Source of the DNA: Verrucomicrobiia bacterium
GTDB lineage: Bacteria; Verrucomicrobiota; Verrucomicrobiia; Palsa-1439
DNA: 64,000 nt
Direction of reading: 5' to 3'
Assembly: GCA_022072455.1 (NCBI GenBank)
Contig: JAJVHY010000011.1
Span: 1 to 64,000 of the forward strand
Shown here: in pieces, positions 26,289 through 34,577 of the stretch
Numbering within the stretch: the stretch's first letter is position 1
How the letters are laid out: each line of letters starts with the position of its first letter
Notes under the pieces: generated by a model
What the model was told of the DNA's origin: nothing
The model's input: only the letters and a program-made list of their open reading frames with translations
The model's database searches: none
Position numbers and translations under genes: made by a program

Positions 26289-27419
26289 ATGCCACAATTA
26301 CGCTATTTCACTGCCGGCGAATCCCATGGGCAATGCCTGATCGGGGTTATTGAAGGATTACCGGCGGGCTTGAAGCTTGATACCGACGCCATCAACCGCG
26401 AATTGGCCCGTCGGCAAAAGGGCTATGGACGGGGCGGCCGGATGAAGATCGAAACCGATACCGTCGAGATTCTCTCCGGTATGCGTCGTGGTGAAACGAT
26501 TGGTGCGCCGGTCACCTTGATGGTGAAGAATCGCGATTTTAAGATCAACGAACTACCGCCGGTAACCAAACCGCGCCCCGGCCATGCGGACCTCACTGGC
26601 GTCATCAAGTACGACCGGCAAGATGCGCGCGATATTCTTGAACGCTCCAGCGCGCGTGAGACAACGATGCGGGTGGCGATCGGTGGAGTTTGTAAGCACT
26701 TACTGTCGACCATCGGGGTGGATGTAGTCGGCCATATCGTTGAGTTGGGACCGGTCAAGGCCAAGGTGGATGGATCGAGCTTCCAGCAAATTCGCGAGCG
26801 GAGTGAAATCAGTGAGGTCCGGTGCGCCGATGCTGACGCGGAAAAGCAGATGATCGAGGCCATTGATGAAGCAAAATCCAATGGCGATACGCTCGGTGGT
26901 ATTTTTGAAATCATTGCCGTTGGCGTGCCGATTGGTTTGGGTAGTCATGTCCAGTGGGACCGGAAACTCGATGCCAACATTGCACGGGCGTTGATGAGCA
27001 TTCAGGCCATCAAAGGCGTGGAAACCGGCATGGGATTCGAGGTTGGCCGCCGGTTTGGCTCGCAGGTGCATGACGAGATTTTACCGGCGCAGGCGGGGCT
27101 GTTTACGCGATCCAGTAACAATGCCGGCGGTTTCGAGGGCGGCATGACAAACGGGCAACCGATCGTGGTTCGAGCCGCGATGAAGCCGTTATCGACGTTG
27201 ATGAAGCCAATGCGCTCGGTGGACATCACTACGAAGGAGGAAGTTAAGGCGACTGTCGAGCGTTCTGACGTTTGCGCCACGCCGGCAGCAGCCGTGATTG
27301 GTGAGGCGGTAGTGGCGATTGAGCTGGCGGCGGCAGTACTCGAAAAGTTTGGCGGCGACAGTATCCGGGAACTTACACGGAATGTTGCCAGTTACCGGGA
27401 AGCATGCAAGCGGTGGTAG
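26289..27419 (+). CDS. aroC: Chorismate synthase
   Basis: Converts EPSP to chorismate with reduced FMN. The 376-aa protein begins with the signature AGESHGQCLIGVIEGLPAG. It has RQKGYGRGGRMKIETD, the conserved DARDILERSSARETTMRVA and the C-terminal FEGGMTNGQPIVVR. Usual length for the type without extra oxidoreductase. Six bases after the prepilin peptidase; last gene of the run that begins at nuoA. Confidence 0.96.
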   Translation: MPQLRYFTAGESHGQCLIGVIEGLPAGLKLDTDAINRELARRQKGYGRGGRMKIETDTVEILSGMRRGETIGAPVTLMVKNRDFKINELPPVTKPRPGHADLTGVIKYDRQDARDILERSSARETTMRVAIGGVCKHLLSTIGVDVVGHIVELGPVKAKVDGSSFQQIRERSEISEVRCADADAEKQMIEAIDEAKSNGDTLGGIFEIIAVGVPIGLGSHVQWDRKLDANIARALMSIQAIKGVETGMGFEVGRRFGSQVHDEILPAQAGLFTRSSNNAGGFEGGMTNGQPIVVRAAMKPLSTLMKPMRSVDITTKEEVKATVERSDVCATPAAAVIGEAVVAIELAAAVLEKFGGDSIRELTRNVASYREACKRW

Positions 27420-27425
27420 CGCATC

Positions 27426-28904
27426 CTACAAGAGCTTTTTAAGCTCCAACTTGGCGATCTTGCCGGTGGCAGTACGGGGGAGTTTATCCACAATGCGGAT
27501 CTCGCGCGGCAGTTTGTAATCGGCTAACCGCTCCCGGCAATACTTCAGAACGGAGGCTGTATCCACCGTTGTGCCTTCATTGGTGCTGATAAATGCCACG
27601 GCGGATTCTCCGCGTTTGTCGTCGCGACGGGCGATGACCGCCGCCTCGTGGACGTTGGGGAAGGTATAGAGCACTTCTTCGATTTCACGCGGGTAGACGT
27701 TCATTCCGCGCACCAAGAACATCTCTTTACGCCGGTCAACGATGTAGATGTAGCCGTCCGAATCTTTTTTCCCCATGTCGCCAGTGTGCAGCCAACCGTT
27801 GCGGAGGGCGGCGGACGATTCGTCGGGCTGGTTGTAATAGCCCAACATTACGTTTGGACCGCGGACGACGATTTCACCGACTTCACCGGTGGGAACTTCC
27901 CGACCATTGTCGCCAAAGATTTTGACTTCGATGCCACTTAACGGCAAGCCAACCGAACCGGCCTTGCGTGTGCCGTGGAGCGGATTGAAGGAGACGACCG
28001 GCGCGGCTTCGCTCAAACCGTAGCCCTCCAGAAGTGGGAACCGGTATTTGCGCTCGAAAACATCGAGGGTTTCGCGGGGCAGGGGAGCTGCCCCGGAGAT
28101 GGCCAGCCGGATCTTCAACACCCACGGCAACCAGAAGGGCAATTTGGCCTGGGCCATGGCTTGAAAAAGTTGCGGGATGCCGACGAGGATCGTGGCTCGG
28201 TTGCGGATCATTTCGCGCAGGGCGAGCTTGAACGGCTGCACTGATTTTATCAGCACAATGCCGGCGCCTACCGCCAGCGACGTAAAGATACAAACCGTCA
28301 GCATGAAACTATGGAACATCGGGAGGAGCAGCGTGATCCGGTCGCGGTGGGTTTCGTCGAGGGCGGCAATACAACTCTGGACGTTGGCAGTGAAGTTGCC
28401 GTAGGTCAGCAGCGCACCTTTGGATTTGCCGGTGGTGCCGGACGTGTAGATGATTACCGCCAAGTCCGAAGCCGCAACCGGTGGGCGAGCCGGTGTGCCT
28501 TCCCGCGGGTGGCTCAGATGCTGGACATCCACCAATGACACGCGCTGCAAACCCGCCGTGCTGTCCCGGAGCGAGTGTTCCGTCACCAGGCACGTAAGCC
28601 GGCAATCATCCACGATGTGCTGGATTTCTGGCGTCTTGAGAAATGTATTGATCGGGACGACGGTCGCTCCCGATTCGAGTGCGGCATAGAGCGCGTAGAT
28701 GAATTGCGGACTGTTCTTCAGCAGGAGACCGACCCGGTCACCCTTGGCGAGTCCTTGCCGGTGTTGAAGATTCAGGGCGTACCGGTCAATTTGTTCGCGC
28801 AACTGCCGGTAGGTGATCCGGTCAGTGCCCCAGAAAATGGCGACCTTGCGTGGATGGGTGGCGGCCACTTGGGCGAATTGTGCGAGGAAGGTGGGCGGGT
28901 GCAT
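27426..28904 (-). CDS. Long-chain acyl-CoA ligase (AMP-forming)
   Basis: A 492-aa ANL-superfamily enzyme that activates a carboxylic acid as acyl-AMP and then as a CoA thioester. Motif A5-like YTSGTTGKSKGALLTY binds ATP phosphate. GYGLSEAAPVVSF, GWLHTGDMGKKDSDGYIYIVDR and GMNVYPREIEEVLY are the later core motifs. The catalytic Lys is in LPRTATGKIAKLELKKLL at the end. The hydrophobic pattern fits medium or long fatty acids, but specificity is inferred only. It lies 14 bases behind the lipoprotein gene and converges with aroC. Confidence 0.88.
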   Translation of the reverse strand: MHPPTFLAQFAQVAATHPRKVAIFWGTDRITYRQLREQIDRYALNLQHRQGLAKGDRVGLLLKNSPQFIYALYAALESGATVVPINTFLKTPEIQHIVDDCRLTCLVTEHSLRDSTAGLQRVSLVDVQHLSHPREGTPARPPVAASDLAVIIYTSGTTGKSKGALLTYGNFTANVQSCIAALDETHRDRITLLLPMFHSFMLTVCIFTSLAVGAGIVLIKSVQPFKLALREMIRNRATILVGIPQLFQAMAQAKLPFWLPWVLKIRLAISGAAPLPRETLDVFERKYRFPLLEGYGLSEAAPVVSFNPLHGTRKAGSVGLPLSGIEVKIFGDNGREVPTGEVGEIVVRGPNVMLGYYNQPDESSAALRNGWLHTGDMGKKDSDGYIYIVDRRKEMFLVRGMNVYPREIEEVLYTFPNVHEAAVIARRDDKRGESAVAFISTNEGTTVDTASVLKYCRERLADYKLPREIRIVDKLPRTATGKIAKLELKKLL

Positions 28905-28918
28905 GGGCGAATTCTGGC

Positions 28919-29407
28919 TTACCAGAGCGCCGAGGTTTTTGCCGCTAACATTTCAGTACCATTCCACAAGGTGACGCGCCAAGCTGAGATCGGACCGGCT
29001 TTGAGATAGTCCTCACCGCGAATCCAAAATGTCGTGGTGTGGCGATTCCCAGTTTTGAAGTCGAGAATGCTGATTTTGTCGGGCGCGTTGACTTGTCGGT
29101 ACTCCATCTGGACGGTCGTGACGTTGCGACCCGACCAACTCACTCGAAACGATTCCCCTTGTTCTGCCGCCGGCAGGGGACGTGATTCGGCACGAATTCG
29201 TGAGGCGCGATCCGTTAAGAAGAAATCTTGATCAACGCGGCTGATTGTTTCCCGGTGATTGGTCGACCAGACGGCGCGGACGGAGGGACTGGATTGGCAA
29301 CCGAGGGTGGCGAGCAAAAGGGGGAACACGAAAAGAGGAAGGCTGAAACCTGAAACTCGAAATTCGAAACGTCGGCGGCTACAGCGATTATGGAAGTCAG
29401 TCATCAT
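28919..29407 (-). CDS. Predicted lipoprotein, function unknown
   Basis: A 162-aa protein with an N-terminal basic stretch, a hydrophobic helix and a lipobox ending LATLGC at about Cys 37. It would be lipidated and sorted to the inner or outer membrane. The remaining 125 residues are hydrophilic and appear beta-rich; I recognise no domain. The start overlaps the rsmI stop by four bases (ATGA), so the gene belongs to the rsmI-lipoprotein-ligase unit. Confidence 0.7.
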   Translation of the reverse strand: MMTDFHNRCSRRRFEFRVSGFSLPLFVFPLLLATLGCQSSPSVRAVWSTNHRETISRVDQDFFLTDRASRIRAESRPLPAAEQGESFRVSWSGRNVTTVQMEYRQVNAPDKISILDFKTGNRHTTTFWIRGEDYLKAGPISAWRVTLWNGTEMLAAKTSALW

Positions 29408-30084
29408 GCGCGATTTCCTTCAACTACCACCGTAATTTCCCCTTTGATGGTGCGCGGCTCAAGCCTTTTCAGCACGGATTCCACGTCGCCACGGATGACT
29501 TCCTCGAATTTCTTGGTCAACTCACGGGCGACAGCGATTTGCCGGTTGCCGAGGACGGCACGAATGTCGGCGAGACATTTCATCAGCCGGTATGGGGACT
29601 CGAAGAAAACAAGGGCGCAGGGTAGGGGGGCAAGACTCGCCAAGGCTTTCCGTCGTTGAGTGGATTTGTAGGGCAGAAAGCCGTGAAACAAGAATGGCTC
29701 GGGATTGATCCCGGCAACTGTCAGGGCTGCGGTGATTGCGGACACCCCCGGGATGACTTCCACAGGAACACCGTTTTCCACGGCCGCACGGATCAATCTG
29801 TAGCCGGGATCTGAGAGGGTTGGCATTCCAGCATCGGAGGTCAAGGCCAGTCGGAGGCCGGACTGCAGCTTACCAATAAGCTCCGCTGTGCGTTTTGCCT
29901 CGTTGAATTCATGGTAACTCAGCAGTGGCTTATGGATGCTATAGCGACCCAGAAGTAAGCCCGTATGCCGGGTGTCCTCAGCGGCAATCAGGTCAGCTTC
30001 CCGGAGAGTTCGCAGTGCACGAAGAGTAATGTCCTCCATATTGCCAATCGGTGTACCGACGATAGAAAGTTGGCCAGTGGACAT
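29404..30084 (-). CDS. rsmI: 16S rRNA (cytidine-1402 2'-O)-methyltransferase
   Basis: A 226-aa tetrapyrrole-methylase-fold enzyme that methylates C1402 of 16S rRNA at the 2'-O. Signatures are VGTPIGNMEDITLRALRTL, EDTRHTGLLL, LTSDAGMPTLSDPGYRLI, VIPGVSAITAALTVAG and FFESPYRLMKCLADI. Slightly shorter than the E. coli protein (286) because the small C-terminal domain is missing. ATG 30084 was preferred because the conserved domain begins MSTGQLSIVGTPIG. It heads a minus-strand unit behind a terminator. Confidence 0.94.
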   Translation of the reverse strand: MSTGQLSIVGTPIGNMEDITLRALRTLREADLIAAEDTRHTGLLLGRYSIHKPLLSYHEFNEAKRTAELIGKLQSGLRLALTSDAGMPTLSDPGYRLIRAAVENGVPVEVIPGVSAITAALTVAGINPEPFLFHGFLPYKSTQRRKALASLAPLPCALVFFESPYRLMKCLADIRAVLGNRQIAVARELTKKFEEVIRGDVESVLKRLEPRTIKGEITVVVEGNRA

Positions 30085-30118
30085 AAGCGCGACTTTAGGG
30101 AGGCACCGGCAGAAAAAC

Positions 30119-30146
30119 AAGCGGCCAGTCTTTCGACTGGCCGCTT
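30119..30146 (-). terminator. Rho-independent terminator after the PEP-CTERM gene
   Basis: AAGCGGCCAGTC and GACTGGCCGCTT pair as a perfect 12-bp stem with a four-base loop. Read on the minus strand, the hairpin is followed by GTTTTTCTG, a U tract. It sits 26 bases after the PEP-CTERM stop and ends that transcript before rsmI. Confidence 0.85.
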
Positions 30147-30171
30147 GTGTGTACGAAATGTTTGTAACTGA

Positions 30172-30816
30172 TTACGACTTCTTCCGCCGGCGGACAAACC
30201 AAGCGCCTACTACACCCATGCCGACAAGCACCATGGTTGAGGGTTCAGGAATGACGATGAGTGTGTCGGTGTAGAAGCCAGGCCCGAACAACTCGCTGCC
30301 GCCAGTTGTACGTGCGCCCAAAAACGAAGCCAAACTAAACTCAACGCCGAAGTCTGTTGCAGTTGGAGGAGCTCCCGGAAAATTCGGACTAGGAACTAGA
30401 ATCGTGGCGTTTGATACAATTCCATATGCTGTAGCATTCTGAATGATCGAACTATTATAAAACTTCACCCCGAGCGGAGACCCAACGGCACCCGCTAGTA
30501 TATTGCTTGCAACTGCCGGAGACCCAATACCAAAAAAACCAGCCGTGTCAACAGAGGTATCACCAATTGTCCCGGTAGCCAGAACGAAATTTGTTCCACC
30601 TTGAAGCGCAATAAGTTGGATGACGGCTCCATCGCCCTGTGCGCCCGTTCCGGCAGTGAGAGGGGTAAGACCGAGAGCATCAGCGTAAAAAGGAGCAATT
30701 TCGCCACTTCCAACCGATCCGTCATTTGCCCAATTAATAAAAATATCGCCGCCTGCAAATGAGTACGTCGATGTCAATAATGCGGTTGTGATAGCCAATA
30801 AGGAGTGTTTTTTCAT
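30172..30816 (-). CDS. PEP-CTERM sorting domain protein
   Basis: A 214-aa secreted protein. Residues 1-21 are a signal peptide. The C-terminus, VIPEPSTMVLVGMG followed by a hydrophobic helix and RRRKKS, is the PEP-CTERM signal recognised by an exosortase; no exosortase gene is seen in the window. The middle part is Gly/Ala/Thr-rich and beta-like, with no catalytic motif. It starts 25 bases after the stop of the 30842-31927 gene, so the two are likely one operon, and a strong terminator follows. G+C is lower than in flanking housekeeping genes. Confidence 0.88.
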   Translation of the reverse strand: MKKHSLLAITTALLTSTYSFAGGDIFINWANDGSVGSGEIAPFYADALGLTPLTAGTGAQGDGAVIQLIALQGGTNFVLATGTIGDTSVDTAGFFGIGSPAVASNILAGAVGSPLGVKFYNSSIIQNATAYGIVSNATILVPSPNFPGAPPTATDFGVEFSLASFLGARTTGGSELFGPGFYTDTLIVIPEPSTMVLVGMGVVGAWFVRRRKKS

Positions 30817-30841
30817 AGTCAGTTCTCTCTAGTCCACAAAT

Positions 30842-31927
30842 TTACGGCGTATACGGCACTGGACGGTTCCACAACCCTCCAGAGGTTTTATTGTAAATCA
30901 AATAACCGGTTCCAGGCTCGAGTACGAGATTATTAGTTACACCAGGGCCTACTATAAACCAGTTTGTTTGAACAGGAGGTGGGACTGACTGAATGCGGTA
31001 GAACATTGTACGCCATGCTCCCGCCGCGCTATCCCAAACGAATACATTATCGGCTGAACCCGATCCTGCTCCAGGATTAAAACCGGTTCCTGGAGAAGCC
31101 AAAAGGCTGTTCGATATAGTTACACCTGCAGGAAAGGCATTCGCAACAAAGTTATACCCTGTCTCCAGAACTGTTACCCCATTAGTGATTGCAACATCAC
31201 CAATTAATACGAGATTTGTTAGGTTGGCTGAACGCCTTAGGACAAACAGCGCTTCATCAGGCATAATCGGAAGGTCGTCTACGTTCCCAATTCCGACTTG
31301 AAACCAGTTCGTTACGAAACTTGGTGCGCCACTCTTTCGAGGAAAGATCGTAACGAAAGCCCCATTGTTCATGAGATAAAGGTTATCTGCTGAACCAGTC
31401 GCAGCTCCTGCCTGGAGTGGTGTATTTGTAACATCGCCGAATATGTCACGTATCCGCCAGAATGGGCGCACACAGTACCGGTCGTTTGCAAGAACGGGTC
31501 CAGCAGAAAGAGCGGTAAGATTTTCACCGCCGGTTAAAAGTGTCAGTGTTGTTGAAGTGTTTGTTTGAATCGCAAAATAGCGCCCGACCGCATTACCTGT
31601 TAAAAATTGAACATAATACTGCGGGTTTGTAAGCGTTCCAGTTATTTTCGTTGCATAGTTAGCAGTGCCGCAAGTGGCGCATCCTCCTGAGATCGTGTCC
31701 GAAGTAACCGATGTCACAAGTCCTTGATCAGCCTTCATTCGTTGAAGAGGAAGGCCAATTGGAGTGAAAGTATTCCCTGAAAGGGTATTTGTGATCGTAG
31801 ATTTCACAAACCCGACGGGATCGGTGTAAACATCAACAGCGAGGACCGAGGTGGTGGAAAGAAGCCCGAGTGAGAGCAGGGCAAAAATAGAAAGAGCCAA
31901 CAACTGGCGGCAAAATCGATTTGTCAT
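30842..31927 (-). CDS. Secreted protein, resembles the TIGR02597 family
   Basis: A 361-aa protein. Residues 1-30 from ATG 31927 form a signal peptide (LSLGLLSTTSVLA). After it comes VYTDPVGFVKSTI, a start I associate, from memory, with a paralogous secreted family of Verrucomicrobia (TIGR02597). Two related halves are visible, each with a DNxxxxxGAFV or DNVFVWDSAAG piece, a W-F-x-V-G segment (TNWFQVGIG, TNWFIVGPG) and an ending PDEALFVLRR or LEPGTGYLIYNK. There is no PEP-CTERM tail. It is expressed with the PEP-CTERM gene that follows. Longer in-frame starts to 32059 lack signal-peptide character. Sampled rows are near 42% G+C. Confidence 0.72.
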   Translation of the reverse strand: MTNRFCRQLLALSIFALLSLGLLSTTSVLAVDVYTDPVGFVKSTITNTLSGNTFTPIGLPLQRMKADQGLVTSVTSDTISGGCATCGTANYATKITGTLTNPQYYVQFLTGNAVGRYFAIQTNTSTTLTLLTGGENLTALSAGPVLANDRYCVRPFWRIRDIFGDVTNTPLQAGAATGSADNLYLMNNGAFVTIFPRKSGAPSFVTNWFQVGIGNVDDLPIMPDEALFVLRRSANLTNLVLIGDVAITNGVTVLETGYNFVANAFPAGVTISNSLLASPGTGFNPGAGSGSADNVFVWDSAAGAWRTMFYRIQSVPPPVQTNWFIVGPGVTNNLVLEPGTGYLIYNKTSGGLWNRPVPYTP

Positions 31928-32405
31928 GACGATGTCATCTCCAGACGCTTTGAGTATTTCCATGTTCACAGTCTTGATGAACGAACCCCAACTCATATGT
32001 TCACCGCATGGTGAACTATCAATGTGCGAGAAAGTAGCAGCACCACAGGAGGGTGTCAACGATTATTTCGTCTTTAGTGAAACGGTTTACGTACCTTATT
32101 GAGCGCACCTTAGGGTTTGCAATATTATCGCAAAAACGTGTCGAATTTGGCGCAAATGATCCTATCTCATAGTGGAGGTGGCGGCAACCCAAAGCGATAT
32201 TCACCACGAAATGCTCGAAAGTACACGAAAACGAAATGAGGAAGACGAGATGGTGAAACCACGGAATGCACGGAACTGCACGGAAGATCTCGGCAACTTC
32301 ATCACAAATGCGTCATTTACCTGTTCACTGAAGAATTTGCGCCTTGCCGGAGGACGGGCATCTGTGGTTTGAACTGGTGTGGTAACCAACTAGGAAAATT
32401 ACGCC
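31928..32405. other. Divergent intergenic region between the secreted pair and galT
   Basis: No gene is supported here. The stretch is A+T-rich and contains a perfect palindrome at 31999-32016 and two short runs of 10-11-base repeats (32203-32233 and 32259-32288, unit like CCACGGAATG/CACGGAACTG). It should hold promoters for both the minus-strand secreted pair and plus-strand galT, but no convincing -35/-10 pair was found. Confidence 0.5.
31999..32016. promoter_or_regulatory. Perfect inverted repeat, possible operator
   Basis: GTTCACC-GCAT-GGTGAAC is a perfect 7-4-7 inverted repeat, 72 bases upstream of the ATG of the minus-strand secreted protein. The size and symmetry fit a dimeric repressor site. 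The regulator is unknown and no T tract follows. Confidence 0.4.
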
Positions 32406-33428
32406 ATGCCAGAATTACGCAAAGATCCGATCATCGGCCGCTGGGTCATCATCGCAACGGAACGCGGGAAGCGCCCAAGCGATTACGTGACCGCATCAGC
32501 GGAAGCACTCGACCCCGGCAAGAACCCATTTGCCGAAGGCAACGAGCATTTGACTCCGCCAGAAGTTTTCGCCTTCCGCGATCCCAAGAGCAAACCGAAC
32601 TCGACTGGGTGGCAGGTGCGGGTGGTGCCGAATAAGTTTCCGGCGTTGCGCATCGAGGGCGAATTGGAAAAGGAGGGGCAGGGGATCTATGACATGATGA
32701 ACGGAATCGGCGCGCATGAGGTCGTCATCGAATCGCCGAATCCAGATATCCAATTAGAACAGCAGCCGGTCGAGGGCGTGGCGAGGGTATTGGAGGCGTA
32801 CAAGGTGCGCATGCAAGACCTGCTCCGCGATGCGCGCTTTCGCTACATTCTAATTTTCAAAAACTTTGGCCGGCAAGCGGGCGCATCCATCGCGCATCCT
32901 CACTCACAATTAATCGCCACGCCAGTGACACCCAAGCGCGTGAAGGAAAAGCTCGCGGGCGCGATGCATTACTTTGCCTTCAAAGATCGCTGCATCTTTG
33001 AAGACATTCTCAAACAGGAGATCCGCGAGGGGGCGCGGTTGGTATACGAGAATGCCGGGTTTGTCGCGTTCTGTCCATTTGCGGCACGCTTTCCGTTCGA
33101 GATCACGATTCTGCCGCGCCGGCAGTCTGCGTACTTCTCGGATATCCATCCCGACGAGATTTTATTGTTGGCGGATATGTTGAAGGTAACATTGCAGAAA
33201 TTAAGCAAAGCATTAAATCAACCGCAGTACAACTTCATCATCCACACCGCACCAGCGCGGTATGCGCATCATGGGTATTGGTCAACCATTGACCAGGATT
33301 ACCGGTGGCATATTGAGATTCTTCCGCGTCTGACTTTGATTGCTGGGTTTGAGGTGGGGACAGGGTTTTATATTAATCCAACGCCTCCGGAAGAGTCGGC
33401 GAAGTATTTACGCGAGATTCCGGTCTAA
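32406..33428 (+). CDS. galT: Galactose-1-phosphate uridylyltransferase
   Basis: A 340-aa HIT-superfamily enzyme that exchanges UMP between UDP-glucose and galactose-1-phosphate (Leloir pathway) or acts as a related nucleotidyl transferase. It begins PELRKDPIIGRWVIIA, the family N-terminus. The active site reads GASIAHPHSQLIATP, with the His of the H-P-H triad that becomes uridylylated. A second conserved part, PEEILLLADML-like with YNFIIHTAP, supplies metal-binding residues. Near-typical length. No galK or galE is adjacent. Confidence 0.9.
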   Translation: MPELRKDPIIGRWVIIATERGKRPSDYVTASAEALDPGKNPFAEGNEHLTPPEVFAFRDPKSKPNSTGWQVRVVPNKFPALRIEGELEKEGQGIYDMMNGIGAHEVVIESPNPDIQLEQQPVEGVARVLEAYKVRMQDLLRDARFRYILIFKNFGRQAGASIAHPHSQLIATPVTPKRVKEKLAGAMHYFAFKDRCIFEDILKQEIREGARLVYENAGFVAFCPFAARFPFEITILPRRQSAYFSDIHPDEILLLADMLKVTLQKLSKALNQPQYNFIIHTAPARYAHHGYWSTIDQDYRWHIEILPRLTLIAGFEVGTGFYINPTPPEESAKYLREIPV

Positions 33429-33439
33429 AACCTCATCCT

Positions 33440-33517
33440 GTAGCGGCGGTCTATGACCGTCGCTGTTAGTAGGATATATGGCAATCCAAATTCGGCGGTC
33501 ATAGGCCCGCCGCTGCA
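33440..33517. repeat. Imperfect palindromic repeat element
   Basis: Arms at 33440-33465 (GTAGCGGCGGTCTATGACCG and on) and 33493-33517 are inverted near-copies that differ by a few bases and one gap. The 27-base loop is A+T-rich. Each arm also has a self-complementary core (CGGCGGTC/GACCG). The element lies in the 190-base gap between galT and lepB, which are convergent, so it may also act as a bidirectional terminator. Its design resembles the hairpin in nuoI, but the sequence differs. Confidence 0.7.
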
Positions 33518-33619
33518 TAAGTTCGATTAAAGCCTACATATGTTATTAGATATAACATAGATTGTGCGACGTTTCAGATTCGTGAGTTTTGTTGGAATCA
33601 TTTGGTGTTTAAGCATCTT

Positions 33620-34570
33620 TCAATCAACCAAGCCAAAACGCTTGGTAAATGGCCAATAGACAAAGACCGCCCGCCCTACCAGTGCCTTCTCCTGAACTGC
33701 CCCCCAATAGCGACCGTCCAGACTGCTCGCACTGTTATCACCAAGCACAAACAATCCCTTCGGCGGTACCTCGAAAACCGCGTGGTCGCTGGGTATGTAC
33801 TTGGGCGGTGGAAAACTTCTTGGAATGAGATACCCGGTATAGCCATCTTCGCGTGAGTAAATCCGCGAGAAACTCGAACGTTCATCAAGTATTGCACCAT
33901 TGACAAGGACGTGTGGCGGCTTAATCTGGACCGTATCACCGCCGAGGCCGATCAATCTCTTGATGTAAAACTTTCCACGCGACGCCTCCGGTATGTCGAC
34001 AATTTCGCTCGTATCGAAGACGATAACCTCACCGCGAGTCGGTTTGCGAAAATGGTATGTGAACCGATCGACAAAAATATGATCCCCCCGACTCCGGTAC
34101 CCGTATTCCTGATAGATCTTCCCTTGAAAAAACACCCCGAACAAAATCTCCGGCAGTGCGGGTTTCTGATTCTGCGGATACGGTTTCAGATCAGGCGCGG
34201 GTGGATAAATTCCAAACAGCGTTGGCTGCATTGAGCCAGTGGGAATCTTGAATGGTTGGATGAAAAAAGTACGCACCGCCATGGCGACGATGGCTGCGAC
34301 CAGAAAAACCTCCACGTTTTCCCGCAAGCTCGCGAAAGATTGGCGGGGAAAAGTACGTTCGAGCTGGCGCTCTAATTTTTCCACCAAGCCGGGCACGGCC
34401 GGGGCCTGCCGCGACTGGACAGCGATCGCGAGCGCATCGGCGGCGCTAGCCGTCTCGGTGACGCGTTGCGGATCGAGAATATCGCGTTGCATTCGCAACA
34501 GTTTGCGAGTGCCTTTGACCAGATGGCGAGCTTGCTTGAGCAGCGAATGATTTCTCCACCAATTCAACAT
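33620..34570 (-). CDS. lepB: Signal peptidase I
   Basis: A 316-aa membrane-anchored peptidase that removes signal peptides of exported proteins. The catalytic Ser113 is in KIPTGSMQPTL and the general base Lys204 in YIKRLIGLGGDTVQI. LGDNSASSLDGRYWG is the conserved box E. One transmembrane helix lies at about 86-104. The first 80 residues, basic and amphipathic, are an unusual extension. It follows lepA by seven bases on the same strand, the classic lepA-lepB order. Confidence 0.93.
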   Translation of the reverse strand: MLNWWRNHSLLKQARHLVKGTRKLLRMQRDILDPQRVTETASAADALAIAVQSRQAPAVPGLVEKLERQLERTFPRQSFASLRENVEVFLVAAIVAMAVRTFFIQPFKIPTGSMQPTLFGIYPPAPDLKPYPQNQKPALPEILFGVFFQGKIYQEYGYRSRGDHIFVDRFTYHFRKPTRGEVIVFDTSEIVDIPEASRGKFYIKRLIGLGGDTVQIKPPHVLVNGAILDERSSFSRIYSREDGYTGYLIPRSFPPPKYIPSDHAVFEVPPKGLFVLGDNSASSLDGRYWGAVQEKALVGRAVFVYWPFTKRFGLVD

Positions 34571-34577
34571 GGTCGCC

